In this document: positions 24,142 to 33,426 of the stretch, piece after piece
Layout of the letters: every line of letters starts with the position of its first letter
How positions within the stretch are numbered: the stretch's first letter is position 1
Source of the DNA: Rhizobium sp. PP-CC-3A-592
Lineage (GTDB): Bacteria > Pseudomonadota > Alphaproteobacteria > Rhizobiales > Rhizobiaceae
DNA: 35,837 nt
Direction of reading: 5' to 3'
NCBI RefSeq assembly: GCF_003217095.1
Contig: NZ_QJSR01000015.1
Span: 1 to 35,837, forward strand
The notes under the pieces: model-generated
What the model saw: only the letters and a program-made list of their open reading frames with translations
What the model was told of the DNA's origin: nothing
Databases searched by the model: none
Position numbers and translations under genes: made by a program

Positions 24142-24338
24142 ACGGCTGTCAGGCCGCTGGTTCGATATGGCATCGCCTATGTGCCGGATAGTCTCGTGGA
24201 GGATGAAATTTCTTCGGGGCAGCTTGTCCAGGTTCTTGATGATTGAACGCCATTGTTCCCGGCTACTATTTGTGTGATTCGAGCCGACGGCAGAATTCGC
24301 CGGCCTTCAGAGTTATTGTCAAAGCATTGAGGGTCTGA
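24142..24338 (+). pseudogene. 3' remnant of a LysR-family regulator
   Basis: No full gene lies between the RidA gene and the pRiA4b ORF-3 gene, but the plus strand spells the end of a LysR effector domain. GIAYVPDSLVEDEISSGQL and VQVLDD are read at 24169-24243, then TGA (24244-24246) stands where the family has Trp. After one frame change, PGYYLCDSSRRQNSPAFRVI and VKALRV follow to a stop at 24336-24338. So there is one nonsense change (TGG to TGA), one frameshift and complete loss of the HTH part. The upstream limit is blurred. Confidence 0.72.
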
Positions 24339-24370
24339 AGATCTCAGCGATCCGCGGAACTCATCTTCAC

Positions 24371-24991
24371 TCATTTCTTCGGAATAGCTTTCGGTTTCGG
24401 TTGATAAAGCCGCCGTTTGACGTTCGCCCGTAGAGCATTGCGGACATCTTTATCCGTCTTCGGAAGGTCGAACCATTCGGGATCAAAGTGGCCACCGCAC
24501 CACCGAATGGTTTCGGCGTATTCAGGATCCTCCCGGTCGGTAATAATTTCCAGAAACCGCTCATAACCCGACACACCGCCGACATCCTCGGGCGGTCGCG
24601 CTCTCTTGCCATCGACGCAAGTCCCGGTCCTGGGTGAGGTAGCGAGCGTTAAGAACTCCTCGACGGTGACGGTGTGCCGCCAGCCATCACCGAAATCGTA
24701 GTGGTAGCTGAAGACCGAACCTTGTTCGAAGTCCAGCAATCGAACCTCTCTCTGATCGAAGACCCGAGGATCGTCGTCGGTCGCGTCCTCTGTCAGGATT
24801 TCGACATCCCCGTACCGCAGGCCGCCAATCCGGAACTCATAGAGATGATAGTTCCACCAATTGAATGCGGCCTGAATCCCGAGATGAAGTTGCTCCAGGT
24901 TCCAATGGACCGGCAGGATAAGACGGCGCCAGACGTCCGGCTCGATCTCATCGATGGAAACTCTGACCTGTACAGCGTTTGCTTCGAACAT
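24371..24991 (-). CDS. Plasmid pRiA4b ORF-3 family protein
   Basis: About 206 residues matching the PRiA4_ORF3 family, first noted on an Agrobacterium rhizogenes Ri plasmid: RVSIDEIEPDVWRRLILPVH, LEQLHLGIQAAFNWWNYHLY, EFRIG, FSYHYDFGDGWRHTVTVE, DVGGVSGYERFLEII. The molecular function is not established. The start is uncertain. ATG at 24991 begins just before the conserved domain; ATG at 25123 would add 44 residues including a hydrophobic stretch. It diverges from the OsmC-like gene. The family is common on rhizobial plasmids, one of the hints to the host. Confidence 0.88.
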   Translation of the reverse strand: MFEANAVQVRVSIDEIEPDVWRRLILPVHWNLEQLHLGIQAAFNWWNYHLYEFRIGGLRYGDVEILTEDATDDDPRVFDQREVRLLDFEQGSVFSYHYDFGDGWRHTVTVEEFLTLATSPRTGTCVDGKRARPPEDVGGVSGYERFLEIITDREDPEYAETIRWCGGHFDPEWFDLPKTDKDVRNALRANVKRRLYQPKPKAIPKK

Positions 24992-25174
24992 TGCCTGATG
25001 AACGAGTTTGGTGGAGGATTGCTGAGAGTAGCCCCGAAATATGCCCGGTTTCAAGCTACTGGGGTTCAAGACGATAAGGAAGGACGCGACAGCAGCACCA
25101 GTCAATGATGATCCTGTTGACATGGTGCGCTTACGCCAGGAGCCTGCGATGAAACACACGGACGGAGAGAAGGC

Positions 25175-25579
25175 ATGGTCCAGTCGATCGTCGAATTGCG
25201 GAATGTAGTGGGCACGGAAGCCGCAGTTGGTTGGGCCGGAGGCCATACCATCATAGTCGATAGGCCCGAAGGCAAGGCCGGTGGTTCTGGCCTCGGCTTC
25301 AACGGCGGGCAGTTACTCGCTTTGGCGGTGGGAGGTTGCTACTGTAACGACCTTCGATATGTTGCCCATGATCTCGGCGTCGAGATCGGAGGAATAGCCG
25401 TGACGGTACACCTGGAACTGGACGGTGTGCCGCTTGTCGCCACCAGCGCCGTCCTTTCCGTGAAATGCACGACATTGGACGGGTCCGATCCAAAGACCTT
25501 GATCGATCAAGCATGGTCGATCTGCACGGTAGCCAATTCTCTCAATCGTGGCGTCCAGACCATGCTGAAAGTGGTGTGA
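25175..25579 (+). CDS. OsmC-family protein
   Basis: 134 residues with the OsmC/Ohr fold. The two redox-Cys regions are recognisable: GGCYCNDLRYVAHDLG (Cys55, with an extra Cys57) and SICTVANSLNRG (Cys117). OsmC/Ohr proteins reduce organic hydroperoxides with such a Cys pair; this one belongs to the more distant OsmC-like group, so a peroxidase role is likely but not certain. GGAGAGAAGG precedes the ATG. Divergent from the pRiA4b ORF-3 gene. Confidence 0.87.
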   Translation: MVQSIVELRNVVGTEAAVGWAGGHTIIVDRPEGKAGGSGLGFNGGQLLALAVGGCYCNDLRYVAHDLGVEIGGIAVTVHLELDGVPLVATSAVLSVKCTTLDGSDPKTLIDQAWSICTVANSLNRGVQTMLKVV

Positions 25580-25811
25580 TTTCTGGAGCGGAGTGATCCG
25601 TTGCCCTTTCGGGGCGCTGGCAGCAGCGCGTCATCATTGCCATGTCGCCGGCTTTGGAACCGCATCGTCGTGCTGTTTCACGTCGGTTCAATTCCTATCA
25701 AGACCGTCAGGTTCAGATCAAAACCCAGAAATTTCCAGGTCTCGGTTCTGCACACAGTGTCCGAATATTGTTGTCTCTCAACATGATCCGGCCGCCCCAG
25801 GTGACATAACT

Positions 25812-27095
25812 TCAGAGATCCAGAACCTCGAAATATCCGGCACCCTCCTCTGTAAGGAGCGGACGAGCATCTTTGAGGGGAACCGTCAGGAGCTCGTCGG
25901 TGCAGGCGAATATGACGTGTGGCAGGCCCTGCAGGGTGAAAAGGAGATCACTGGTGGTGAAGTAGACTGCGAGATTGCTCCGGATGAGGTCTTCATAACC
26001 ACACCCTTTCTCCGTCTCGTCATCGAATTTCTGGCGGTTTTTAAGAATGAATTGAATCAGGCTCTCGCTCGGGCCAAAGCTTAGCAACGAGGGATCCGCG
26101 ACCGTAGAAGGATCGACCACAGTTCCGTCGCCGTTGGTTGCGGTCCAGCCGCGCAGCAGGGTTTCCGGCACGAGTGCCTTGCCCGTTCGCGCATCGGCGA
26201 GACGATAATCCCCGAAATTACTGGGATGAGCGCCACCGCACCAATAGCTGCCACCCTCTGCAATACCGACCAGGCGCGAAGTCAGATGTTCAACCGTCAC
26301 AGATCCACCGCCGTCATATCCGCTGGTACCTTCCGCATCCTGTCCCGACCAGCCGAAGCCAAGATAGGCCCTTGCCATGCAGGAAAAGGCGGACAAGGCA
26401 AGCTGCAGGCGCTGTTGCGCCAGGTAGCGGTTGATCGGTGCTGGATCGACTTTTCCAATCGAAAGGACAACCGGATAAGAAAGTCCGGTTCGGCTGTCTT
26501 CATCCATGCGGTAGCTTCTGTCGCCAAGATTGGTCGTGACGCCTTGTTTGAAAGGGCGATCCATCTTCAGGAAATCGTAGGGCAAGCTGTCTTTGCTCAG
26601 CACCATCGGCTGGTCGGTCCCGGTGAGCGCGTAGTTTGGGTCGAGAGCAGCGAGCAGGTCTGGTTCGCTATCGGAAATCGTCCGCTTGCCCTTCTTGACG
26701 AGCTTGACCTGCAGCGTCTTGCCACTCTCTTTGTCCCGCCATGTCCCCAAAAGTCGCTCGCCGCTGCCTTCGGTTTTCAAGTTCCATTCAGCGGCGATAG
26801 GCGCAACATCGATGACGTCACCATCGCTGGTTTTGCAGAGCTTTTCGGTACAAGACTTTTCTTCGGAAAGTAGCATGGCGTCAGGATCCCTAACCTTCAT
26901 GCCATGCAAAGGGATGTCACCGCCTTTGGCAAGAAAGGCATAACGTCCGGCCCGCAAACCATCGGCACCCGGCAACGCCAATTCAAGGATGATTGGCAGA
27001 GACCCGATGGAGCCGACGTAGGTAACCGCCTCAGCCGAATGCGCAACACCGGTTCCGAAGGAAAAGACAATCAAAGCAGCAAGAGGAAGGCGCAT
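25812..27095 (-). CDS. Exported protein with DUF3298/RsiV-like segment
   Basis: 427 residues with a signal peptide (MRLPLAALIVFSFGTGVAHS). The first half has beta-rich segments of no known family (YVGSIGSLPIILELALPGAD). The second half contains YWCGGAHPSNFGDYRLADAR at about residues 281-300, close to the GGAHP motif of DUF3298 domains such as RsiV, followed by TGKALVPETLL. It has six or more Cys, possibly in disulfides. RsiV binds lysozyme in Bacillus, which would fit an envelope protein that binds or inhibits an enzyme, but this is a guess. It diverges from the exported-protein gene at 27323. Confidence 0.78.
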   Translation of the reverse strand: MRLPLAALIVFSFGTGVAHSAEAVTYVGSIGSLPIILELALPGADGLRAGRYAFLAKGGDIPLHGMKVRDPDAMLLSEEKSCTEKLCKTSDGDVIDVAPIAAEWNLKTEGSGERLLGTWRDKESGKTLQVKLVKKGKRTISDSEPDLLAALDPNYALTGTDQPMVLSKDSLPYDFLKMDRPFKQGVTTNLGDRSYRMDEDSRTGLSYPVVLSIGKVDPAPINRYLAQQRLQLALSAFSCMARAYLGFGWSGQDAEGTSGYDGGGSVTVEHLTSRLVGIAEGGSYWCGGAHPSNFGDYRLADARTGKALVPETLLRGWTATNGDGTVVDPSTVADPSLLSFGPSESLIQFILKNRQKFDDETEKGCGYEDLIRSNLAVYFTTSDLLFTLQGLPHVIFACTDELLTVPLKDARPLLTEEGAGYFEVLDL

Positions 27096-27322
27096 GTCTG
27101 ATCCACATCCGGTTGTGATCGTTCATCTTTAACGCCCACAGCCGCGGTTCGCCAGGGATATGATTGTTCCTAATAAGACGCTGATTGGTGTACGAACCCA
27201 AGATCTTGACTTCTGGGCATGCATGGTGCCGTCGGTTCGGATTGGTTTGAGGCGGTTTGCAGGCTTGACATCGGAGCTACGGCAATCACACATGCCCGCC
27301 TTTATAAGGGAGGTTTATCGAG

Positions 27323-28861
27323 ATGCGTCATAGGCTTATCACGGCGACGACCGCCATTATTATGGCTTTTACCACGGGCGCGTCCGCGACCGATATTAGC
27401 CAGGACAGCGCCAACAACATCCGTGACACTCTCAATCACCTGCTGCCCAAGGACATCGCCAAGCGTGCGCCCGTTACGGTCACGCCGGCCGGATCGCGCT
27501 ACGAGATCGGCTATGACTTCTCCAAACTCCTGGCGCAGATCAAGAAAACGGATTTCGACATCAAGGGCCTGAAACCCTTCAAAATCTTCGCCACACCGCA
27601 GGACAACGGGCTCTGGGATCTGGAAGGCAACAACAAACTCAATGTCACTGGGCATTTCATCGGGCCTGACAAGAAGCGCTCGGACTTCACCTATTCGGTT
27701 GCCGACATGGTGTTTAACTCGGTCTTCGACCCGGCAATCAGCTACTTCCGCTCCGGTGATTTCAGCGCCAAGGAACTGAAATTTATCTCATCAACCGATA
27801 CCGAGGTGATCAAGGCCAGCTTCGGCAACATGATCTACAAGTTGACCTCTGCCGAAAGCGTCACTGCCGGTCGCCTGGATTTTGCTGCCAACGGCAAAAT
27901 GAGCACCTTTGTTGAGCAGGTCAGCGGCAAGGAAATGCCGCCGATCCAGATCTCGGCAGACAGTCTGGATTTCGATACCAAGGTCAAAGGCGTTGCAGCC
28001 AAGGACTTGAAGGAAATGGTCCTGTTCGTGCTCGATCACGTCGAGCAGAAGCCTCTCACCAAGGAGAGCGAGACCAAGTTCAAGGCCATGCTCGGCAAAG
28101 CCTTTCCGTTGCTGAGCTCGCTTGAGGAAACCATCAGACTCAACAACCTCGCCGTCACCAGCGCCGTCGGAAGCGGCGGCGCCAAGTCCTTTGGCTATCA
28201 CTTCACGGTCGATGGGCCCAGCAACGCGACGCGCGTTGGCGTGGCGATCGATGCTGGCGACTTGACGCTCGACAGCGTGCTGGTTCCTGAGGGTTACACC
28301 GCCTTCCTGCCTCAAGCACTCGATATTCAGTTCGGCGTCCCGGGCATGGATTTCGCAGCCCTTGGCGACGAGTTCATGAAGACGGATTTCACCACGTCAA
28401 CGGGCGACAGCAGGATGGCGGGACAACAGGCGGCCGCGAAGCTTTTTCCGGGCGGCATCCTGAAGGTTGATTTTCCGAAGGTCAGCGCCGAGTCTAGCGT
28501 CTATAACATCGAGGTATCCGGGGAGATGGAAGGCCGCGTCGATACGCAAAAAGACTACAGGGTGAACGCATCGATCGTGGCGCGCGACTACGACAAGACG
28601 ATCGCGGCCGTGCAGAAACTGGCAAAGAGCAATCCGGATCTGAACAATGCCTCCTTCGGATTGATGATGATCAAGGGTTTTGCCAAGGCCGACCCCGATG
28701 GCGCGCAGCGTTGGGACGTAGCGGTCGCCAGCGACGGCTCGGTCAGCGTCAACGGCCAACAGATCAAGGGGCCGGACGCACCGGCCACTGACGAGGCAGC
28801 GCCTTCGGACGAGGTGGCTCCCTTGGACGAGACAGCGCCTTCCGACCAGACCAAGCCCTGA
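27323..28861 (+). CDS. Large exported protein of unknown function
   Basis: 512 residues with a signal peptide (RLITATTAIIMAFTTGASA). The mature protein alternates beta-strand-like segments and Lys/Asp-rich turns throughout, as in long beta-sandwich or lipid-binding periplasmic proteins (DUF2125- or YdgA-like layout; weak resemblance). The last 35 residues are an acidic low-complexity tail with Ala-Pro-Ser/Leu-Asp-Glu repeats (DEAAPSDEVAPLDETAPSDQ). GGGAGG lies 10 nt upstream of the ATG, and a TTGACA at 27265 may be the -35 of its promoter. No catalytic motif is visible. Confidence 0.8.
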   Translation: MRHRLITATTAIIMAFTTGASATDISQDSANNIRDTLNHLLPKDIAKRAPVTVTPAGSRYEIGYDFSKLLAQIKKTDFDIKGLKPFKIFATPQDNGLWDLEGNNKLNVTGHFIGPDKKRSDFTYSVADMVFNSVFDPAISYFRSGDFSAKELKFISSTDTEVIKASFGNMIYKLTSAESVTAGRLDFAANGKMSTFVEQVSGKEMPPIQISADSLDFDTKVKGVAAKDLKEMVLFVLDHVEQKPLTKESETKFKAMLGKAFPLLSSLEETIRLNNLAVTSAVGSGGAKSFGYHFTVDGPSNATRVGVAIDAGDLTLDSVLVPEGYTAFLPQALDIQFGVPGMDFAALGDEFMKTDFTTSTGDSRMAGQQAAAKLFPGGILKVDFPKVSAESSVYNIEVSGEMEGRVDTQKDYRVNASIVARDYDKTIAAVQKLAKSNPDLNNASFGLMMIKGFAKADPDGAQRWDVAVASDGSVSVNGQQIKGPDAPATDEAAPSDEVAPLDETAPSDQTKP

Positions 28862-29044
28862 ATTTCGTTCGGTGACAATCGCGGAGAGCCGGTTACTGGC
28901 GGCACGCCCTGCCGCAGACGATCGGAAAGTCCGCGATACCGGCCTCGCAGGCATTAGGGAAGGTTCGCGTCCGGCGGCAGAATTGAACAAATGTCCGATC
29001 TGACACAACGAGGCCCTCAGAGGTCATAACAGCGGAAAGTCGTC

Positions 29045-30298
29045 GTGAAAAAACTTATTTCTATCGTGATCGTAGCGAGCTTCGCGTGTTTACACCAATC
29101 CTCTCCAGCGTGCGCAAACGGTGCCGTAACTGAGCTCTTTCAAAAATATCTGTCCAATGGACGCCTTGATGAGGCAGACGAGCAGATGTTGTCCACAGCT
29201 GCCGCAGCCCCTAACAATGCTGACGCACAGTTGGGGCTCGGTCTGGTGCGATCGGCCCGTGCATTCGAAAAACTATCTCGGTCGCTGTACCGCTATGGCT
29301 TTGGCTCCAAGTCCGACGGCTATGAGATGTTTCTAGGCCGGGGCTCCGGCGAAATTGCCCGAAACGAAAATCCCGAGGCAATCACATACGACCAGTTTCG
29401 CGGCATTCTGGCGGCCTTCATCGAAGATCTGGATGTCGCCGACAAGGCCCTTGCAGCCGTCGGTGAAAAGCCGGCAAAATTAAAACTCGACCTCTCCGTC
29501 GCGCGCTTTGACTGGAATGGCGACGGCAGGGTCGGGCCTGAAGATCACATTGGGCGGGCCTTTTCCAATCTGGACGAGAAAGGTGGGGCGCTGCCTTTCG
29601 TCGTCGGTTTTGACACTGCCGACGCTTAATGGCTGCAAGGCTACGACAATTTGCTGATGGCTGCTGCCAAGGCTTGGCTGTCCCATGATTTTTCCGAAAG
29701 CTGGAACGGGAGTTTCGGTGTCATCTTCCCACGGGCCGTCTCGACATTGTCGGTGGCCAATGGCAAAGGCGCGGATGACATGACGATGTTCGGAGTCAAT
29801 AAGGCGCAAGCTGATGACATCGCCGACTTCGTCACGCTTATTCATACGATCCGCTGGCCGGTTGCCGACACGGTAATGTGGGGCGAAGTGCGCGATCACC
29901 TGAAGAAGGTCATTGTACTCAACCGGGAAACCTGGGCACTCATCGACAAGGAAACCGATGACTATCATGAATGGTTGCCGGGGCCAAAACAAAAGAGCGG
30001 GGTTCTGCCGTCCTTTAACGTCACGCCTGAACGCATTCAAGCATGGCTCGCGGTCCTCTCGCAGTTTGAAGCCGCCCTCGATGGCAAGATCCTTGTCCCG
30101 CACTGGCGCTTCGACAAGGGAATCAACCTTGCAAGAGTTTTCACAGAGCCTAAGCCTTTCGACCTCGTGCTCTGGGTAACGGGACCGGCTGCGTTACCCT
30201 ACCTGCAGGATGGCAAAGCCATGAGTAGCGGGGAGTGGAACCAGATTACCAATATCTTTGAGGGGAATTTCGCGGCCTACGCTTTCTATTTCAATTAG
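29045..30298 (+). pseudogene. Exported EF-hand-containing protein split by an in-frame stop
   Basis: A single reading frame runs from the GTG at 29045 to 30298 (417 codons plus stop), interrupted only by TAA at 29627-29629. Both sides are in the same frame, and sense coding resumes at once (WLQGYDNLLMAAAKAWLSHD). The first part has a signal peptide, a Tyr/Gly-rich region and a canonical EF-hand loop DWNGDGRVGPED (residues 156-167); the second part is mainly helical. One substitution in the TAA codon would restore the gene. It is a recent pseudogene, a sequencing error or, less likely, a readthrough product. I do not recognise the family; it would be periplasmic and probably Ca-binding. Confidence 0.75.
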
Positions 30299-30509
30299 TT
30301 TGAACCGGCGAGGGGTCGCGATGCCGATACGAATGATAACCCACTATTATTGCTCACGTTGACGGGGCATGCCTGTATGCGGGAACACAGTTTCCAAGAC
30401 GAAGTGGCCCTGTCCGTCGTTCAAACGCCCCAGTATCATTTATTCATCAAGATAGAAAAGTCCGTGCGATTGACGACTCCCCGCCGCAGCTGCCTTCCGC
30501 AGTCAGACC

Positions 30510-32690
30510 TTATGCGCCGAGGGATGAGGCGACCGGACCGGCTTCCAAGCCCTCATCCGCCAGCGCCCGCCGTGCATGCGCAGCAGCGAGATAGCGGCCG
30601 ACGAGTTCAGAAAACACATCGGCCTTCATGCCGCGAATACCGATGGCGTCCAGCTCGATCATCCGGCGCTTGGGCTTGACCTTGTTGTAAAACGAAAACC
30701 GCGTCCGGTTGGGCAGCGGCTCGTTTTCCCCGAGATACAGCTGGAGAGCAAAACGGGTTGTGGCATAGACCTGATAACCGACGACAGCGTCCCACCGCAC
30801 CGGCTCGCTCAACCATGGGGACCGGAGTGTCTCCGGCGTGAACACCATCAACGGGCGGGCGCCGCGGCGGCGATAGAAGACGACGGCCGCAAGGCACAGG
30901 AACATACCGGCGCCGAGCACCGCGGCCAAGATGGCCTTGAAGCTCTCATTGCCCCCGAAGCCCATCTGGTAGGGGAAGACATAAGTGCAGGCGATAAACA
31001 GGCCGAACAGCACGATGATGAATATCATTGCGCCTGCCATCGGGCCGGTATTCTCGTGCACCACCAGTTCCGGCTGGGCGATCCCGGCGGCTGCCGTCTT
31101 CAGCTCTTCGCGGTATTCTGTCCGGACAGTGCTGGCATTGATCAGGAAGTCGGCCGACAGGTCGTGGCAAAGCTGATCCCAGTCGGAAAACGCACGCCGG
31201 CCGAAGGATGCAATGCTCGCGTCCGGCAAACGCGTGGCATGCGCCAGAAGCTTATTGTCGATGGCGACGCCGAGCGCTTGGATGCGCTGGATCGTCGGCG
31301 GATGGCTGTCGGTCGGATGGGCCTGGCGGTCTTCCAGATGCGCGGCTGGATCGTCAAAGCTCTGCTCGGCGGCCACCGTCGCGATGGCCGCAATAAGATC
31401 CGGCCCATATCGTTCATTTCCTCGAAAGGCATCGCATAGAACGAAGTGCACGCCCGGGTCGGCGACGTGAACGCGAACCAGAGCCGACGCGGCGCCGGCC
31501 GGGCCGCTGACGGTGCTGCCGTGGCGATCCGCTTCGAACTCGCGCAGCCGGCTCCAGTGGGCAACGGCGGTATCGAAGCGCGACAGTGCGTGGTAGCCGA
31601 GGCGAAGGCCGGCGGCGATGCCGAAGTCACCGTTGATATCGGCACGATAGAGTGCGTCCAGCGAACGCCGCAGGCTGGAATAGATCGGCACGAACCTCTG
31701 CGAATATCGCGTATCGTCGCCGGCGAAATGCGCAAGCTCGTGTCCAACGATGGCGGCGATCTCGGCGGTGTCTAGAAGTTCGAGGAAGGGGGCCGGCATA
31801 TAGAGGGTCCGGCCTTCGATCAACCGGTCTTCGGGAAGCAGCAGAAGCCGGCTCTCGGTCACGTAGAAACTGCTGGTCAGGCCGACGACGATCGTGTCGG
31901 GCGCGCCGGCCTGCATCCGCCCAGCCAGATTGCGGACGAATGTCCAAAGGCCAGGCGCGTCCTCCTCCGTGACGACGCGGGCCCGTTCCACTATTGGCTC
32001 CGGCTCGACCAGAGCGAAGACGCGGCGCAGTCCGCGGACAGCGGTGACGGCGCAATAAAGCGCGACACCGGCGAGGATAATGCCGGCGAGCGCAAGTTTC
32101 ACGGCATTTCCCGAGATATCGCCCCAGAACGGCAGCGTCATCGTTTCGAACATGGTGGCCCCGCCGCCCGCAAAGCCAAGTCCTAGCATCACTGCGGCGA
32201 GGAAAAACGGCAGCGTGATCCTCAGCCAGGTGAAACTGCGCACCAGCTGATCACGCGAACGGCGAGCCGACAGGCCCGCAAGGCTCGAACCAAGCAGTCC
32301 GACCGCGCCGCCGAGAAAGGCAAGCGCTCCGCCGGCAATCGTGACATAGGCGAACGGATGCCGGACGTTCGCGACCGTCCGGAGAAGATCGTTCTCGCCG
32401 ACCGCATCCTCCAGTTCCGCAAGCGCCACCGAGGCCGGGTAGGATCGCCCACCCTCGAAGCGGATCAACGTGCCGGGCGCCTGGGCGGCGATCGGGCGGA
32501 TTTCATCGAGTGCGCGGGCCATGTCCAGTCCGTTGGCTTGGACCAGCCGGCCGGCTTCGACGGACCGATCAAGCTGCCAGATCCCGAGCCCGGCGAGCGC
32601 CAGCGGCAGCAGGATCAGCCAGAAGGCCAAAACCACGCCCGGCGGTATCTGGCGCTTGGCTGCCTCGGTGGGTGCTTGCGCGTTGGTCAT
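30510..32690 (-). CDS. M48-family membrane metallopeptidase
   Basis: 726 residues. Several N-terminal membrane segments (about 18-38, 115-140, 155-175, 195-220) precede an M48 peptidase domain with zinc motif H317-E-L-A-H321 and the downstream glutamate ligand in EFEADRHG (near 386). Two more membrane segments follow (about 560-620), then a soluble C-terminal domain of about 100 residues. Such proteases degrade membrane or misfolded proteins (HtpX-like core) or act in envelope maintenance. GGGAGG is 5 nt before the ATG. It follows the exported-protein gene at 32790-33290 by 99 bp in the same direction, so the two may be co-transcribed. Confidence 0.93.
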   Translation of the reverse strand: MTNAQAPTEAAKRQIPPGVVLAFWLILLPLALAGLGIWQLDRSVEAGRLVQANGLDMARALDEIRPIAAQAPGTLIRFEGGRSYPASVALAELEDAVGENDLLRTVANVRHPFAYVTIAGGALAFLGGAVGLLGSSLAGLSARRSRDQLVRSFTWLRITLPFFLAAVMLGLGFAGGGATMFETMTLPFWGDISGNAVKLALAGIILAGVALYCAVTAVRGLRRVFALVEPEPIVERARVVTEEDAPGLWTFVRNLAGRMQAGAPDTIVVGLTSSFYVTESRLLLLPEDRLIEGRTLYMPAPFLELLDTAEIAAIVGHELAHFAGDDTRYSQRFVPIYSSLRRSLDALYRADINGDFGIAAGLRLGYHALSRFDTAVAHWSRLREFEADRHGSTVSGPAGAASALVRVHVADPGVHFVLCDAFRGNERYGPDLIAAIATVAAEQSFDDPAAHLEDRQAHPTDSHPPTIQRIQALGVAIDNKLLAHATRLPDASIASFGRRAFSDWDQLCHDLSADFLINASTVRTEYREELKTAAAGIAQPELVVHENTGPMAGAMIFIIVLFGLFIACTYVFPYQMGFGGNESFKAILAAVLGAGMFLCLAAVVFYRRRGARPLMVFTPETLRSPWLSEPVRWDAVVGYQVYATTRFALQLYLGENEPLPNRTRFSFYNKVKPKRRMIELDAIGIRGMKADVFSELVGRYLAAAHARRALADEGLEAGPVASSLGA

Positions 32691-32789
32691 GACGTCCTCC
32701 CTATCCCAGTGTCTTGCAAAAGCCTTCCGAAGCCTGGTACCGGCTCGGGAGGCTTCTATCCGCGGTGATTACATCACCCGACAGCTCTT

Positions 32790-33290
32790 TTAGAGAGCCG
32801 CTTCCAGCGCATCGACAATCGCCTTCTTTCGATCGTCGACATCTGCGGAATTGGTGAACGGCCGGAAATTGACGTCCAGGGTGCCGGCTTCGAACTTGAC
32901 GCGGTCCTTGTAGGCGGATGCAGGGCTGCCAGCCTCCGTGTAATGGACGGTGATCGTCTTGAGTTTTTCGCGAAGCGCCTGCTTGCCCATCTCGTCCCGG
33001 GCAATGTCTCTCATGGCATTTTCGAGCGGCGTGAACACCGTTTTGACCAGGTAATCGTCCTGCCCGTAAAATTTGTCGTCACCTGGCAAGGCGAGGCTGT
33101 TCCAATCCACCTCAATCGGCACCTCGAAGCCTGCAGCAGTTTGAACGCTCTTCTGCAGCGCTGGAAAATTGTCCTTTTCGAAAGCCGCGATCGCCCGCCT
33201 TTCCGCAAGGCCCGGCGAGGTTTGCGCCACTGCCATTGAAGTAAAGGCTACCAAGGCGGTCAAAGTGTAGGCGGTCAGAGTTCTTCTCAT
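32790..33290 (-). CDS. Exported protein of unknown function
   Basis: About 166 residues with a signal peptide (MRRTLTAYTLTALVAFTSMA, cleavage after VAQ or nearby). The mature part is mixed alpha/beta: FEKDNFPALQKSVQTAAGFE, then VPIEVDWNSLALPGDDKFYG, then ITVHYTEAGSPASAYKDRVK. No known catalytic motif. ATG at 33290 is favoured because the GAGGGAA upstream fits it; 33308 would add six residues. It lies upstream of the M48 peptidase gene in the same direction, so a client or partner role in the envelope is possible. A large inverted repeat lies about 90 bp upstream of the start. Confidence 0.8.
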   Translation of the reverse strand: MRRTLTAYTLTALVAFTSMAVAQTSPGLAERRAIAAFEKDNFPALQKSVQTAAGFEVPIEVDWNSLALPGDDKFYGQDDYLVKTVFTPLENAMRDIARDEMGKQALREKLKTITVHYTEAGSPASAYKDRVKFEAGTLDVNFRPFTNSADVDDRKKAIVDALEAAL

Positions 33291-33380
33291 ACTGCTGTCT
33301 TCCCTCATGATCCGGTTGTTTTGATAAAGAAGGTCTATAGAACGGTGGTCATCTGTCTACCTGCTATGACAGTTGTTCAG

Positions 33381-33426
33381 GTGCTACCTCGCATGCCGCC
33401 AAGGGCGGCGAAGGGGTAGGTAGCAC
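33381..33426. repeat. Nested inverted repeat
   Basis: Outer arms GTGCTACCT (33381-33389) and AGGTAGCAC (33418-33426) are perfect 9-bp complements. Inside them GCCGCC (33395-33400) and GGCGGC (33404-33409) form a second perfect stem with a 3-nt loop. The result is a two-tier hairpin or cruciform in a gene-poor interval upstream of the exported-protein gene. There is no T-run, so it is not a standard terminator. It could be an operator region, a REP-like element or a recombination remnant. Confidence 0.6.

Noticed and set aside
25580-25811. Open plus-strand frames and a short GCCC/GGGGC hairpin after the OsmC-like gene
   Set aside because: The translations show no family and the stem is too short and lacks a T-run, so I call neither a gene nor a terminator.
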